NCBI GenBank assembly: GCA_946408825.1
Contig: CAMJTU010000002.1
Coordinates: 62,001 to 126,000 of the forward strand
DNA: 64,000 nucleotides
Source of the DNA: an uncultured Planctomycetaceae bacterium
Lineage (GTDB): Bacteria; Planctomycetota; Planctomycetia; Pirellulales; Thermoguttaceae
Direction: 5' to 3'
A program made the position numbers and the translations under genes. Position 1 is the first letter of the stretch. Each line of letters opens with the position of its first letter. Shown piece by piece: positions 25,770 through 35,313 of the stretch. The notes under the pieces were generated by a model. It saw only the letters and a program-made list of their open reading frames with translations, made no database searches and was not told the DNA's origin.

Positions 25770-26756
25770 TTATTTTTCGGCTTCCGCTTTTTCTCTCTTA
25801 AGCTGATCGTAAAACGCTACGTATTTGTCGCGCGTTTCTTCCGATTTTCGCGCGGCGATCGCGGAACGCGGATGAACGTTGTTCTGACCGGTCATGACGA
25901 ATTCGGGATAAGGGCCCCATTCAATCTGTTGACGAAGGGGCAGAATCTGACGCTCCAGACATTCATAGAGAGGACGAAGATCGTAACGGTCGTCGTCGAA
26001 AACGCCGAGTAGGAGTTCCATCGGACAATTTCCCGCGCCGCGTCCTAGACCGTTTAGGGTCGCGTCGAGTCGAGTCGCGCCATACCGCGCCGCGACAAGC
26101 GTGTTCGCAAACGCCAACTGAAGGTTGTTGTGCATGTGAACGCCGACTTCTTTTCCTGCCGGAATCGCGACGTCGCAGTATTTCTTGGTTAGATATTCCA
26201 TCTGCGAAAGAGTGACGAATCCGAACGAGTCGACGACGACGATAACGGCCGCGGGCGTCTTGACGAGACGTTCGAGAACCGCATCAAGAACCTTTTCTTC
26301 GACGGTCGTGACCGCCATGAGATTCGCGCTGACCTCGTAGCCTTTTTCCCACGCGTCTTCGATCATCGCGATCGCTTCGTCCGTCTGATAGTGATAAAAC
26401 GCGACGCGAATGACGTCGAGAGGACTTTGCGATTTGGGAAGCACGTCCTTTTTCCAGTCCGATTTAGTCGCGTCGATCATGCAGCTAAGCTTCATTTGCG
26501 TCGGGTTGTCGCCGACAATTCTGCGGAGATCGTCTTCTTGGCAAAATTTCCACGGACCGTTTTCGTCGACGGAAAATATTTCGCGAGAGTTTTTATATCC
26601 AAGCTCCATACAGTCGACGCCCGCCGCGACGTTGGCCAGATAAAGAGCGCGGACGAACTCGTCGGAGAACTTGTGATTGTTGATGAGTCCGCCGTCTCGA
26701 ACTGTGCAGTCGAGCGTTTTAAGCTTTGGATCGTGAAGTCTTCGGATTGAGTTCAT
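25770..26756 (-). CDS. HMGL-like / 4-hydroxy-2-oxovalerate-type aldolase
   Basis: 328 aa TIM-barrel. N-terminal LDCTVRDGGLINNHKFSDE matches the DxxRDG substrate loop of the HMGL/DRE-TIM family; GKEVGVHMHNNLQLAFANT supplies the HxH metal ligands, and LNGLGRGAGNCPMELL the usual terminal loop. It resembles the aldolase-catalytic-domain proteins of Bacteroidetes and Planctomycetes that lie in surface-polysaccharide or aromatic clusters. No acetaldehyde dehydrogenase partner (MhpF/DmpF) is adjacent, so a classical MhpE role is doubtful. GAGGAAAAA ribosome-binding site. Confidence 0.85.
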   Translation of the reverse strand: MNSIRRLHDPKLKTLDCTVRDGGLINNHKFSDEFVRALYLANVAAGVDCMELGYKNSREIFSVDENGPWKFCQEDDLRRIVGDNPTQMKLSCMIDATKSDWKKDVLPKSQSPLDVIRVAFYHYQTDEAIAMIEDAWEKGYEVSANLMAVTTVEEKVLDAVLERLVKTPAAVIVVVDSFGFVTLSQMEYLTKKYCDVAIPAGKEVGVHMHNNLQLAFANTLVAARYGATRLDATLNGLGRGAGNCPMELLLGVFDDDRYDLRPLYECLERQILPLRQQIEWGPYPEFVMTGQNNVHPRSAIAARKSEETRDKYVAFYDQLKREKAEAEK

Positions 26757-27206
26757 TTTTTCCTCTTGACGATCGACGAACGCAGGCTAGAGCCTCTTCA
26801 AAGGACGTTCTGTGCGAAACGTGGGAACGGTTATAAGTCCGTAGGCGCAAATAGGCGCGACTTCTTTTTCTTATGCGGAGGAAACAGCGACTGCGGCGCT
26901 TTTGTGTTTTCTTCCGAAAACGAGCGTCGTCGATCAGGAGAAATCTGCCGCGAACCACACGTCTAACTCCTCCTTCATTCTAAGCGTTCGAACTGCTTTT
27001 TACAAGTCTTGTCCTCTTTTTTTGACGAGTTTTTGTTCAGGGCGTTCCGACTCTGCCGTTTGTCCGTCGCGAGGTTATCCTGACCTTGTCTTAATTGTCG
27101 AGAGAGATGAATGCGGAAACAATACGCGTTAAAAAAGAAAAGCGCCCGAAATAGGCGCTTTTCTCTCAATAATTCATTTTCTTTTAAGACCGTCGTCTGA
27201 ATGAAA
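26757..27206. other. Non-coding stretch between aldolase and pnt operon
   Basis: 450 bp holding the aldolase upstream region and, at 27137-27163, the pntB terminator. Short overlapping open frames here show no consistent codon bias or ribosome-binding site. I see no gene. Confidence 0.55.
27137..27163 (-). terminator. Terminator of pnt operon
   Basis: Perfect 10-bp stem GAAAAGCGCC/GGCGCTTTTC with 7-nt loop and a run of six T on the minus strand. Confidence 0.88.
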
Positions 27207-28640
27207 TCAGACGTCTTCGAACTCGCTCGCGAGCGCGGTGACCGTTTGCTTGGCGTCGCCGTAGATCATGACCGTATTGTCGTTCGTAAACAGCGGGTTT
27301 TCGATGCCGGAGAAACCGGTTCCCTTGCCGCGTTTGAGAACAAAGACGGTACGCGCTTCAAACGCGTTGATGATCGGCATGCCGTAGAGGGGCGAACTCT
27401 TGTCCTCAATCGCCGACGGGTTGACGACGTCGTTCGCGCCAATGACGATCGCGACGTCGGTGTTCGACATTTGAGGATTCATTTCATCGGCCGTCTTGAG
27501 CTGTTCGTAGGGCACGTTGGCTTCGGCGAGAAGAACGTTCATGTGACCCGGCATACGCCCGGCGACCGGATGGATCGCAAAACTCACTTCCGCGCCGTTC
27601 GCTTCCAGCTTATCGCAAAGCTCCTTAACAGCATGCTGGGCCTGAGCGACCGCCATGCCGTAACCAGGGATGAAGACCACGGAACGCGCCGCTTCGAGGA
27701 TGAGATAGGCGTCTTCGACGGACATCGCCTTCGGTTCCTTAGCGGGGCCGTCGCTCTTCTTCGCGGAAGAGCCGCCAAAGCTACTGAAGAGAAGCGCGTA
27801 AAGCGTTCTATTCATCGCCTTGCACATGATGAGCGTCAGAATCAGACCGGAAGCGCCGACGAGGCAGCCGGAAACGACCAACACGGAGTTCTGCAGCGCG
27901 AGCCCGGCGAACGCCGCGGCAAGTCCGGAGAACGCGTTAAGGAGCGAGATGATAACCGGCATGTCGCCGCCGCCGATCGCGATAACCATCGTCAGACCGA
28001 GGACGAGGTAAGTCGCCGTCGCAATGACGACGCCGATCGCGCCAAGGCTTTCGTTACCCTTTGCGACGGCAAACGCATAGATCGCGACGCCGACCAAACC
28101 GGCAATCGCCAGAATCGCGTTGACGAAGTTCTTCGCAGGAATCGAGACGTTCTTCTTGAACATCTTTCCGGAGAGCTTGCCCCATGCGACGACGGAGCCC
28201 GTGAACGCAATCGCGCCGATTATGATCGTCAGCCCGAGCGTGACCGCCGTGAAGACGTTGATCGAATCGGAGGTCAGATACTGCGTGAGCGCGACGAGGA
28301 GCGAACTCAGACCGCCAAAGCCGTTGAAGAGCGCGACGAGTTCCGGCATTCCGGTCATTGCGACCTTTTTCGACCAGATCGCGCCAATGACAGAACCGAC
28401 GATCACCGCCGCAATCGCCCAAACGTAAGCGTTCTGAAGAGGCGGAGCCGCGACCGTTTCTGTAACTTCCTTTTCAAAAAGAACCGTAACGACCGCGATG
28501 AGCATACCTATGGACGAGAAAAGATTGCCCTTTCGCGCCGTGTCCGCTTTACCGAGGAGTTTAATGCCGCGGATAAAAAAGACCGCCGCAACCATGTATA
28601 ACACCGTCGTCATAACGACGCTGAAATTATCCCAAGTCAC
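27207..28640 (-). CDS. pntB: NAD(P) transhydrogenase subunit beta
   Basis: 477 aa, GTG start. Proton-translocating transhydrogenase: passes hydride from NADH to NADP+ using the proton gradient. About eight to nine transmembrane helices fill residues 5-280 (MVAAVFFIRGIKLLGK, ITIIIGAIAFTGSVVA, GGGDMPVIISLLNAFSG). The soluble NADP-binding dIII domain (about 300-477) has VFIPGYGMAVAQAQH, HPVAGRMPGHMNVLLAEA, DVAIVIGANDVVNP and LKRGKGTGFSGIENPLF. The start overlaps the pntAb stop by 4 nt (GTGA). Confidence 0.96.
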   Translation of the reverse strand: MTWDNFSVVMTTVLYMVAAVFFIRGIKLLGKADTARKGNLFSSIGMLIAVVTVLFEKEVTETVAAPPLQNAYVWAIAAVIVGSVIGAIWSKKVAMTGMPELVALFNGFGGLSSLLVALTQYLTSDSINVFTAVTLGLTIIIGAIAFTGSVVAWGKLSGKMFKKNVSIPAKNFVNAILAIAGLVGVAIYAFAVAKGNESLGAIGVVIATATYLVLGLTMVIAIGGGDMPVIISLLNAFSGLAAAFAGLALQNSVLVVSGCLVGASGLILTLIMCKAMNRTLYALLFSSFGGSSAKKSDGPAKEPKAMSVEDAYLILEAARSVVFIPGYGMAVAQAQHAVKELCDKLEANGAEVSFAIHPVAGRMPGHMNVLLAEANVPYEQLKTADEMNPQMSNTDVAIVIGANDVVNPSAIEDKSSPLYGMPIINAFEARTVFVLKRGKGTGFSGIENPLFTNDNTVMIYGDAKQTVTALASEFEDV

Positions 28641-28945
28641 TTCTTATCGCCCCCCTTTTTCTTAAACATGCCGAGCATGCGGTCGGTAACCATGTAGCCC
28701 CCGACGACGTTGATCGTCGCCAGAACGATCGCGGCAAACCCGAGAATGTTGCTGAGCATTCCGGGAGTGTGCAACGCGGCGGCGGTCGCGGCGATTGCGC
28801 CGACGATCGTAATGCCGGAAATCGCGTTCGTACCGGACATAAGCGGCGTATGAAGTTGCGACGGAACCTTTGAAATCAGTTCCACGCCGAGAAACGCGGC
28901 GATGACGAAAACGAAAACAAGGAGTAAGATTTCTCCGGTCGCCAT
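28637..28945 (-). CDS. pntAb: NAD(P) transhydrogenase alpha subunit, membrane part
   Basis: 102 aa starting at MATGEILLLVF, preceded by AAGGAGG; longer in-frame extensions upstream overlap pntAa and lack homology. Three hydrophobic helices and the motif SKVPSQLHTPLMSGTNAISGI identify the C-terminal membrane domain of PntA, here a separate protein, as in Rhodospirillum-type split transhydrogenases. One nucleotide separates it from the pntAa stop. Confidence 0.95.
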   Translation of the reverse strand: MATGEILLLVFVFVIAAFLGVELISKVPSQLHTPLMSGTNAISGITIVGAIAATAAALHTPGMLSNILGFAAIVLATINVVGGYMVTDRMLGMFKKKGGDKK

Positions 28946-28946
28946 G

Positions 28947-30071
28947 TCAGTCCTCCTTAAAACGTTCGTGAATGATCTTGCCGCCCTGCGTGAGCAGACA
29001 GCCGCGCATGATCTCGTCTTCCAAGTTGACCTTGAATTCCTTCGCTTCTTTGTCATAGAAATGCGACAGGAACGCGGTGAAGTTGCCGGAGAGCATCTTC
29101 GACGCGTCGAACGGAACTTGGCGTTCAAGGAAATCGCCCGACATGATAATCACGCCGTTGTCCGTCACGACCTCTTCGAACAGTTTCGAACCTTCTACGT
29201 TGCCGCCCGTCGAGACCGCCATATCGACGATAATCGAACCCGGCTGCATACGGTCGACGACGTCTTTACCGATAAGACGCGGCGCCTTGCGACCGAAAAC
29301 TTTCGCCGTCGTAATGACGATGTTTGAACGTTCGCAAACTTTCGCCTGCGCTTCACGCTGTTTCTGAATCTGTTCGGGCGTGAGTTCTTTAGCGTACCCT
29401 TGCGCCGTTTGGCCCATTTCGCCAAGGTCAATCTTAACGAAGGTCGCGCCGAGCGACTTGACCTGTTCCTCCACGACCGGACGCGTGTCGAACGCGTCGA
29501 CGCGCGCCCCGAGACGTTTCGCCGTCGCAATCGCCTGCAAACCCGCGACCCCGACGCCGATGATGAAGACGCGCGCCGGATTGATCGTGCCGGAAGGCGT
29601 GACCATCATCGGCAGAATCTTGGGCAATCGCGCAGCTGCGTTTACGACCGCGACGTAGCCGGCGAGCGACGTCTGAGAAGACTGCACGTCCATTTTTTGC
29701 GCGAGCGTCGTTCGCGGAATCATTTCAAGAGAAACCGCTTGTACTCCGCTCTGCGCAAAGTCGCGCAGCAGTTCTTTCTCGTTGAACGGATCGAGATAAG
29801 ACAGGTGCAACGTGTCGGGCTTCAGACCAGCGGCGCTTTGGGGCTTGAGAATGCGCAGAACGATTTCGGAGTCGTAACCGTCCTGTTCGTTCTGGATAAT
29901 CTGAGCGCCAGCCTTCTCATAGGCGTCGTCTGCGAATCCGGTCTTTACGCCGGCGCCGGAGACGACTTTCAGAGAGAAGCCCATGCCAACGAGCTTTTTG
30001 ACGTCGTCGGGAATCAGCGCCACGCGGGTTTCGCGAGGATCAGTTTCCCGGCAGACGAGAATGGATCTCAT
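28947..30071 (-). CDS. pntAa: NAD(P) transhydrogenase alpha subunit, soluble NAD-binding part
   Basis: 374 aa. The dI domain related to alanine dehydrogenase. N-terminal ILVCRETDPRETRVALIPDDVKK, the conserved RTTLAQKMDVQSSQTSLAGY, the Rossmann loop VFIIGVGVAGLQAIATAKRLGA and the mobile-loop region TAKVFGRKAPRLIGKDVV are all present. First gene of a three-gene operon pntAa-pntAb-pntB ending in a strong terminator. AAGGAG lies ahead of the ATG. Confidence 0.96.
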   Translation of the reverse strand: MRSILVCRETDPRETRVALIPDDVKKLVGMGFSLKVVSGAGVKTGFADDAYEKAGAQIIQNEQDGYDSEIVLRILKPQSAAGLKPDTLHLSYLDPFNEKELLRDFAQSGVQAVSLEMIPRTTLAQKMDVQSSQTSLAGYVAVVNAAARLPKILPMMVTPSGTINPARVFIIGVGVAGLQAIATAKRLGARVDAFDTRPVVEEQVKSLGATFVKIDLGEMGQTAQGYAKELTPEQIQKQREAQAKVCERSNIVITTAKVFGRKAPRLIGKDVVDRMQPGSIIVDMAVSTGGNVEGSKLFEEVVTDNGVIIMSGDFLERQVPFDASKMLSGNFTAFLSHFYDKEAKEFKVNLEDEIMRGCLLTQGGKIIHERFKED

Positions 30072-30595
30072 AGCTTTAACTCCTTATCTTTTATTGAATA
30101 TACTAAAGATTTCAATACGTTGAATATTCCAGGATTCTCCCGCAATCAAGGGGAGTTTGTTTCTAAGAGAAGAACCCTCAGAGGACGCCCGCTTGATTTA
30201 GAACGAACTAACGCGGCGCGGTTTTATTCGGCACGAACCTGTCGAGACAAAGGTTTTTCCTGCGTAAATAGAAACTTCTTACAAGGTTTTAAGCGGCGCG
30301 TCATCATCAAACTTCATATCAAGGGGACAAGGCAGGAAACCTATCAAAACGTACTATATACTATAACTAATTTATTGAACAAAGGAATACGCCGACGTTG
30401 ATTTTATGAGAAATTTAATCATTTGATTTCAAAAATCTAATTTAACGCTTTAGATTCGGACATGTAGCGTCTTGCATTTCTCATGCCGCAGACGTTTTGA
30501 AGCCCGCTAGACGTCGTTTTGTCAACGTCGGGGGCGTTTACACGACGCTTCGATTTGGCAGAATATAATCGTCGCTTGTCGTATTCTGCGAGTTT
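30072..30595. other. Long AT-rich intergenic region, divergent promoters of pntAa and dus
   Basis: 524 bp. No supported gene. AT-rich tract ACTATATACTATAACTAATT near 30350 could hold a promoter. No terminator-like hairpin with a T-run and no known riboswitch motif was recognised. Confidence 0.5.
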
Positions 30596-31675
30596 GTGTC
30601 GAATATGAGCTTTTTTACGAGTCAGTGCGAGGTTGTTTTGAAAACGTCTTTTAAGATTGGCGAATTGGTCGTTTCTCCGCCGGTTCTTTCCGCGCCGATG
30701 GCAGGCTATACCAATTACGCACACCGCGAAATGTTGCGGCGTCTTGGCGGCGTCGGGCTGATCTCTACAGAAATGGCGAGCGCGAGGGCCTTTGTTTGCA
30801 TGGGACGCCGCGACGGAGAAGAACCTGCGCGTCTTTGGGGCGTTCGTGAAGAGCCTCGACCGCTCCTCGTTCAGATTTGGGACAACTCGCCCGAGACGCT
30901 CGCGGAACTTGGAGGAAAGCTTGCTCACGAGTTCCGCGTTAGCGTCGTCGATCTCAATTTTGGATGTCCTGCGCCCGCGATCGCCAAACGCTCCGAAAGC
31001 GGTTCTTTTTTATTGCGCGATCCAGAGAAGGTGGGCAAGATTGTCGAACGCGTCGTTTCCGCTTGCGCCCCTGTTCCAGTGACCGCAAAGATTCGGCTCG
31101 GCGTCACGCGCGACATGATTAACGCTTGCGACGTCGCCCAAGCCGTGGAAGGCGCGGGAGGCGCTGCGTTGACTGTTCATGGACGCACGGCGAAACAGAT
31201 GTATTCCGGGGTCGCCGACTGGGACGAAATTGCCAAGGTGAGCGACTTTCTCAAGTCGATTCCACTCGTCGGCAACGGCGATATTAGAACCGCGCAAGAA
31301 GCGATCGATCGTCTCGAGAATTATCCGATTTCAGGCGTTATGATTGGTAGAGCCGGAATCGATCGTCCGTGGATTTTTCGCGAAATCGCGCAGATTCTTC
31401 GGGGCGAAACGCCTGACCCAGAGCCGACTCCGCGCGAGCAACGCGATCTGCTTCTTTCACATTATGATCTCGTCGTCGAGCGTTTTGGCGTCGAACTTGG
31501 CGTGAAGCAGATGCGTAAGGTTGCGTGCCATTATTCCAAAGGAATTCGCGGCGCGCGAACCTTTCGCGATCATATCGGACGCGTTAAAACGGGGGAAGAG
31601 TTTTTACGCGTCGTCGCCGAGGAATACTGCGTCGACGATTCTGACGAGGATCGTTCAGACGTCCCGGCTGTTTAA
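30596..31675 (+). CDS. dusB: tRNA-dihydrouridine synthase, DusB family
   Basis: 359 aa from the GTG at 30596; the ATG at 30605 is an alternative, and neither has a clear Shine-Dalgarno. FMN enzyme reducing uridines in tRNA D-loops. Visible: LSAPMAGYTNYAHREML (FMN site, about 36), VVDLNFGCPAPAIAKRSESGS with the catalytic Cys (about 125), TVHGRTAKQMYSGVADW (about 200), PLVGNGDIRTAQEA and SGVMIGRAGIDRPWIF. The Ala-Lys-Arg-Ser following the Cys differs from the usual KKV.RK of Escherichia coli DusB. The C-terminal 40 residues are acidic and less conserved. Confidence 0.92.
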   Translation: MSNMSFFTSQCEVVLKTSFKIGELVVSPPVLSAPMAGYTNYAHREMLRRLGGVGLISTEMASARAFVCMGRRDGEEPARLWGVREEPRPLLVQIWDNSPETLAELGGKLAHEFRVSVVDLNFGCPAPAIAKRSESGSFLLRDPEKVGKIVERVVSACAPVPVTAKIRLGVTRDMINACDVAQAVEGAGGAALTVHGRTAKQMYSGVADWDEIAKVSDFLKSIPLVGNGDIRTAQEAIDRLENYPISGVMIGRAGIDRPWIFREIAQILRGETPDPEPTPREQRDLLLSHYDLVVERFGVELGVKQMRKVACHYSKGIRGARTFRDHIGRVKTGEEFLRVVAEEYCVDDSDEDRSDVPAV

Positions 31676-31924
31676 GCGCTTTCGTTTCATTTTCTGAGGC
31701 GACGAGGAGAGGGGTAGCGTCGCGGGACGGCGTCGACCCTTCTTTTTTTTCCAAATGCCAATTATTTTTGGAAAAATGGGTTTTATTGATATTGGCGCCA
31801 CATTGGTTTTTCTCTAGGATTGCGCCGTGGTTGAGCGACTTCGTCGAAGAGGTCGCTCGCATTTTGGCGGCGAAGGAAGCCGCTATTAACTAGACGCAAG
31901 CGCCAGTAAAGAACGAGTTATTCA

Positions 31925-32920
31925 ATGGTTCGCGCTATAATCACAGGGACGGGTTCTTATCTTCCGGAACGTGTCGTAACGAACGACGAACTCGCGGAAC
32001 GTATGCCGCAAACGTCTGACGAATGGATCTATTCTCACACAGGAATCCACGCTCGTCATATCGCGGCGCCAAACGAGTCTCCCTCAGACATGGCGCTCGT
32101 TGCCGCGCAACGTGCGCTCGAACAGGCGGGAATTGGTCCGGACGATCTCGGAATGATCGTCGTAAGCACGGCGACGCCAGACTATGCGCCGACGCCGTTG
32201 ACCTCGTGTATCCTTCAAGATAAACTCGGAGCCGATCACGCGTCGGCGTTCGATATGAGCGCCGCGTGTTGCGGTTTTATTTACAACCTTGAAATCGCGA
32301 AGAATTTCTTCTCGAACCCTCATTTTCGCAAACCGATTTTGCTGGTGGCGACGGAGATCATGTCGCGCAAGGTCGACTGGAACGACTATCGAACGTGTAT
32401 CCTCTTCGGGGACGGCGCGGGGGCGGTCGTGTTGCAGCCGGATGAGAGCGAGGAAAACGCGGGGCGTGGAATTGTCGATTCCGTAATGATGGCGGACGGG
32501 CGTTCCGGCAAACACCTGCTTCTCGAAGGCGGTTGTCGTTCTGTCGATTCGTTGCGCCACCCGCAGGCGCATATTCTGCAAATGGGCGGTCAGCAGGTTT
32601 ACGCTTTTGCCGTCAAGGCGATTGTCGAAGTTGTGAATTCGCTCATGAATCGCAACAACCTTACGATGGACGAAATTACGCGCATCGTTCCGCACCAGGC
32701 GAATTATCGTATCATCAAGTCGGCGGGGACGCGTCTTGGCTTTGAAGACGACGAGAAGTTCTATATCAATCTCGAACTCGTCGCGAATACGGCGTCGGCG
32801 TCGATTCCGATCGCGCTCGACGAAATGAATCGCAGCGGTCAGATTCGTCGCGGCGATAAGTTGCTGCTTGCGGGGTTCGGCGCCGGCCTTACTTACGGCG
32901 GCAATTACATCATTTGGTAA
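31925..32920 (+). CDS. fabH: Beta-ketoacyl-ACP synthase III
   Basis: 331 aa. Starts fatty-acid synthesis by condensing acetyl-CoA (or another acyl-CoA) with malonyl-ACP. The Cys-His-Asn triad is complete: Cys in FDMSAACCGFIY (about 117), His in RIVPHQANYRII (about 258) and Asn in LVANTASASIPIAL (about 289). GFGAGLTYGG is the usual C-terminal glycine loop. There is no plsX/fabD neighbour, so it stands alone here. It is followed by a clear terminator. Confidence 0.95.
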   Translation: MVRAIITGTGSYLPERVVTNDELAERMPQTSDEWIYSHTGIHARHIAAPNESPSDMALVAAQRALEQAGIGPDDLGMIVVSTATPDYAPTPLTSCILQDKLGADHASAFDMSAACCGFIYNLEIAKNFFSNPHFRKPILLVATEIMSRKVDWNDYRTCILFGDGAGAVVLQPDESEENAGRGIVDSVMMADGRSGKHLLLEGGCRSVDSLRHPQAHILQMGGQQVYAFAVKAIVEVVNSLMNRNNLTMDEITRIVPHQANYRIIKSAGTRLGFEDDEKFYINLELVANTASASIPIALDEMNRSGQIRRGDKLLLAGFGAGLTYGGNYIIW

Positions 32921-32954
32921 GTCGTTTTTAAACTTTGAAATAGAATTGCGTTCA

Positions 32955-32994
32955 AAGCTCGCGGACGTTCATAAACGTCGTCGCGGGCTTTTTT
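32955..32994 (+). terminator. Terminator after fabH
   Basis: Long imperfect hairpin (AAGCTCGCGGACGT with ACGTCGTCGCGGGCTT) followed by a run of T and then CG. Confidence 0.8.
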
Positions 32995-33104
32995 CGTTGG
33001 AATCTTTTCGAGTCGTCCCTACGCTTGTTTGGACGGGGCGTTTTGTTAGAATGACTTGGGCGGCGAGGGGATCGCCGTCTTTTCCCTTTTAGAGAGTATC
33101 GGCG

Positions 33105-34172
33105 ATGAAGACTTCTTTAGTTACTGGCGCGACGGGTCAGGACGGCTCTTATTTGATCGAAAAACTACTGTCGGAGGGGCGTCGCGTTTGCGCGATGACG
33201 CGCCGTTCTTCAACGTTTAATATGGCGCGGCTGAGCGGACTCAAAGAGGGCGTTCAAAACAACGGAGCGGAACTGATATACTGCCAAGGCGACTTGACGG
33301 ATCAGTCGAGTCTTGAAGAGATTCTCGGGAAGTACGAGCCAGACGAAGTTTATAATCTTGCGGCTCAGTCGGACGTCCATGCGTCTTTCGGCGTTCCGGA
33401 GTTCACCGCCGACGTCGACGCTCTCGGGACGCTGCGACTCCTCGAGGGGATTAGACGGCTTGGACTTGAGAAGACGACGCGTTTTTATCAGGCCTCGACT
33501 TCCGAACTTTTCGGCGCGGTTCGCGAAAAGCCGCAACGTGAAACCACTCCCTTTGCTCCGCGCAGTCCTTACGCGGTTGCGAAACTCTACGCCTACTGGA
33601 CGACGGTCAATTATCGCGAAGGATACGGAATCTTTGCGTGTAACGGAATCCTTTTTAACCACGAAAGTCCGAGACGCGGCAAGAATTTTGTCACGCGAAA
33701 GATCACATACGGAGCCGCAAGGATTAGGGTGGGGCTTCAAGACGTTTTGCGCCTGGGAAATATCGATTCACGGCGCGATTGGGGGCACGCCGAGGATTAC
33801 GTCGAAGGAATGTTCCTTATGCTTCAACACGAGACGCCAGACGACTATGTCCTAGCGACGGGCGAACAGCATTCGGTCCGCGAATTTCTCGAGATCGTAT
33901 TTAGCCGACTCGACTACGAGCTCGTTTGGCGTGGAAGCGGCGTCGAGGAGAAGGGAATCGACCGCAAATCAGGAAAAACGCTCGTCGAAATTGACGAACG
34001 GTTCTTCCGTCCGAACGAGGTCAACTACCTCTGCGGCGATTCGAGTAAAGCGCGAAGCGTCCTCAAATGGACTCCGAAACACTCGTTCGCGTCTCTCGTC
34101 GAAGACATGGTCCGCCATGATTTAGAGGTCGCGGCCTTTGAGAAGAAAAACGGGATGGTCGTCGAAGTGTGA
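33105..34172 (+). CDS. gmd: GDP-mannose 4,6-dehydratase
   Basis: 355 aa. Short-chain dehydrogenase enzyme turning GDP-mannose into GDP-4-keto-6-deoxymannose, precursor of fucose and rhamnose-type sugars. Rossmann motif TGATGQDGSYLIEKLL at the N-terminus; NADP-loop Arg pair TRRSSTFN; active-site ASTSELFG and YAVAKLYAYWTTVNYR (Tyr-x3-Lys); GILFNHESPRRGKNFVTRK is diagnostic for Gmd. No fcl/wcaG partner is adjacent. Confidence 0.95.
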   Translation: MKTSLVTGATGQDGSYLIEKLLSEGRRVCAMTRRSSTFNMARLSGLKEGVQNNGAELIYCQGDLTDQSSLEEILGKYEPDEVYNLAAQSDVHASFGVPEFTADVDALGTLRLLEGIRRLGLEKTTRFYQASTSELFGAVREKPQRETTPFAPRSPYAVAKLYAYWTTVNYREGYGIFACNGILFNHESPRRGKNFVTRKITYGAARIRVGLQDVLRLGNIDSRRDWGHAEDYVEGMFLMLQHETPDDYVLATGEQHSVREFLEIVFSRLDYELVWRGSGVEEKGIDRKSGKTLVEIDERFFRPNEVNYLCGDSSKARSVLKWTPKHSFASLVEDMVRHDLEVAAFEKKNGMVVEV

Positions 34173-34213
34173 CGCGCCCAAATTATGAATAGGTCGAACG
34201 AATATGGGCGCGT
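34172..34213. terminator. Hairpin between gmd and exchanger gene
   Basis: Perfect 9-bp stem ACGCGCCCA/TGGGCGCGT with a 24-nt loop, between convergent stops. No long T-run, so activity is less certain. Confidence 0.5.
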
Positions 34214-34233
34214 TTGGGCGTTCTCGCGTAACG

Positions 34234-35229
34234 TTATCTTACGACTGTAAACGTGACGTAGGCGGCGTAGAATAAGATCATGAAGATTCCTTCCCATCTC
34301 GTAATTTTTTGAGAACTGAGCGCGAAGCAAAACGTTAGAACGGTCGCGACGAGAAGAATCGTTACGTCGTAAACCGACGCTACGTTGACGGCGATCGGAC
34401 GAAGCGTCGCAGAAACGCCGAGAACGAACAGCAGATTGAAAATATTGGAACCGACGGCGTTGCCGATCGCCAGTCCTGTTTCCCCCTTTCGCGCCGCGAC
34501 GATCGACGCCGCAAACTCTGGGAGCGACGTGCCGACCGCGACAATTGTCAAGCCAATCAAGGTTTCTGTCATTCCTGCGGCTCGCGCGATTTCTCTTGCG
34601 CTATGAACTACAGCTTTGCCGCCGATGATGATTAACGCCAGACCGACGATTATCAAAAACACGCACTTGCCAAAAGACGCTTTCTTAACGTTCAGATCGT
34701 CAGTGTCAGAATCTAGCCCTACTCGTTTTTTCGTCGAAAGGATGAGAAAAACGATATACCCGACGAAAATACTGTTTAAGGCAATTCCAAACGTTCGCGT
34801 AACCGTTCCGATATTTTGTTCAACGGGCAAGGAGAAAAGCGCTTGTCCTCCGAAGACCGACAAACTTGATATGACGAGCAACGCCCCCGTCGTTATGATC
34901 GAAAGGGGAAAGTCGCGTTTCAATATGTCTCTCTCCACAGGAAGAGCGTATATCGTCGAGCAGACGCCGAGAATAATCAAAATATTAAAGATATTTGAAC
35001 CCAAGACGTTGCTTAGAGCGATCTCGTTTGCGCCTTGTAACGCGGCGGAGACGCTGACCGCCATTTCAGGCGCGCTCGTTCCAAGCGCGACGATCGTTAA
35101 TCCTACAACGAGCCCCGGAACGTTGAACCTTCTCGCCAAAGCGGCGCTTCCGTCGATGAAGACGTCGGCTCCTTTAATCAATGCGTAAAAACCCGCCGCT
35201 AGTAATAGCGCGTCAAATACAATTATCAT
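34234..35229 (-). CDS. Sodium/calcium exchanger, YrbG (CaCA) family
   Basis: 331 aa with about ten transmembrane helices. The two alpha-repeats that line the ion path are plain: ALGTSAPEMAVSVSAALQG...NVLGSNIFNILIILG (about 50-90) and AVGTSLPEFAASIVAARKG...NAVGSNIFNLLFVLG (about 235-275). Exchanges Na+ for Ca2+ at the inner membrane. Convergent with gmd. Confidence 0.93.
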   Translation of the reverse strand: MIIVFDALLLAAGFYALIKGADVFIDGSAALARRFNVPGLVVGLTIVALGTSAPEMAVSVSAALQGANEIALSNVLGSNIFNILIILGVCSTIYALPVERDILKRDFPLSIITTGALLVISSLSVFGGQALFSLPVEQNIGTVTRTFGIALNSIFVGYIVFLILSTKKRVGLDSDTDDLNVKKASFGKCVFLIIVGLALIIIGGKAVVHSAREIARAAGMTETLIGLTIVAVGTSLPEFAASIVAARKGETGLAIGNAVGSNIFNLLFVLGVSATLRPIAVNVASVYDVTILLVATVLTFCFALSSQKITRWEGIFMILFYAAYVTFTVVR

Positions 35230-35313
35230 GGCGTTGCTGGACCGATATGGCGACCGAGACTATGTAAGTTAAATAAAGTAAGATTAAACGACGTGTTGGC
35301 GACGATTTGCCTC

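Noticed and set aside
27201..28601. 466-aa open frame on the plus strand
   Set aside because: Antisense shadow of pntB; Arg/Asp-rich with no family resemblance.
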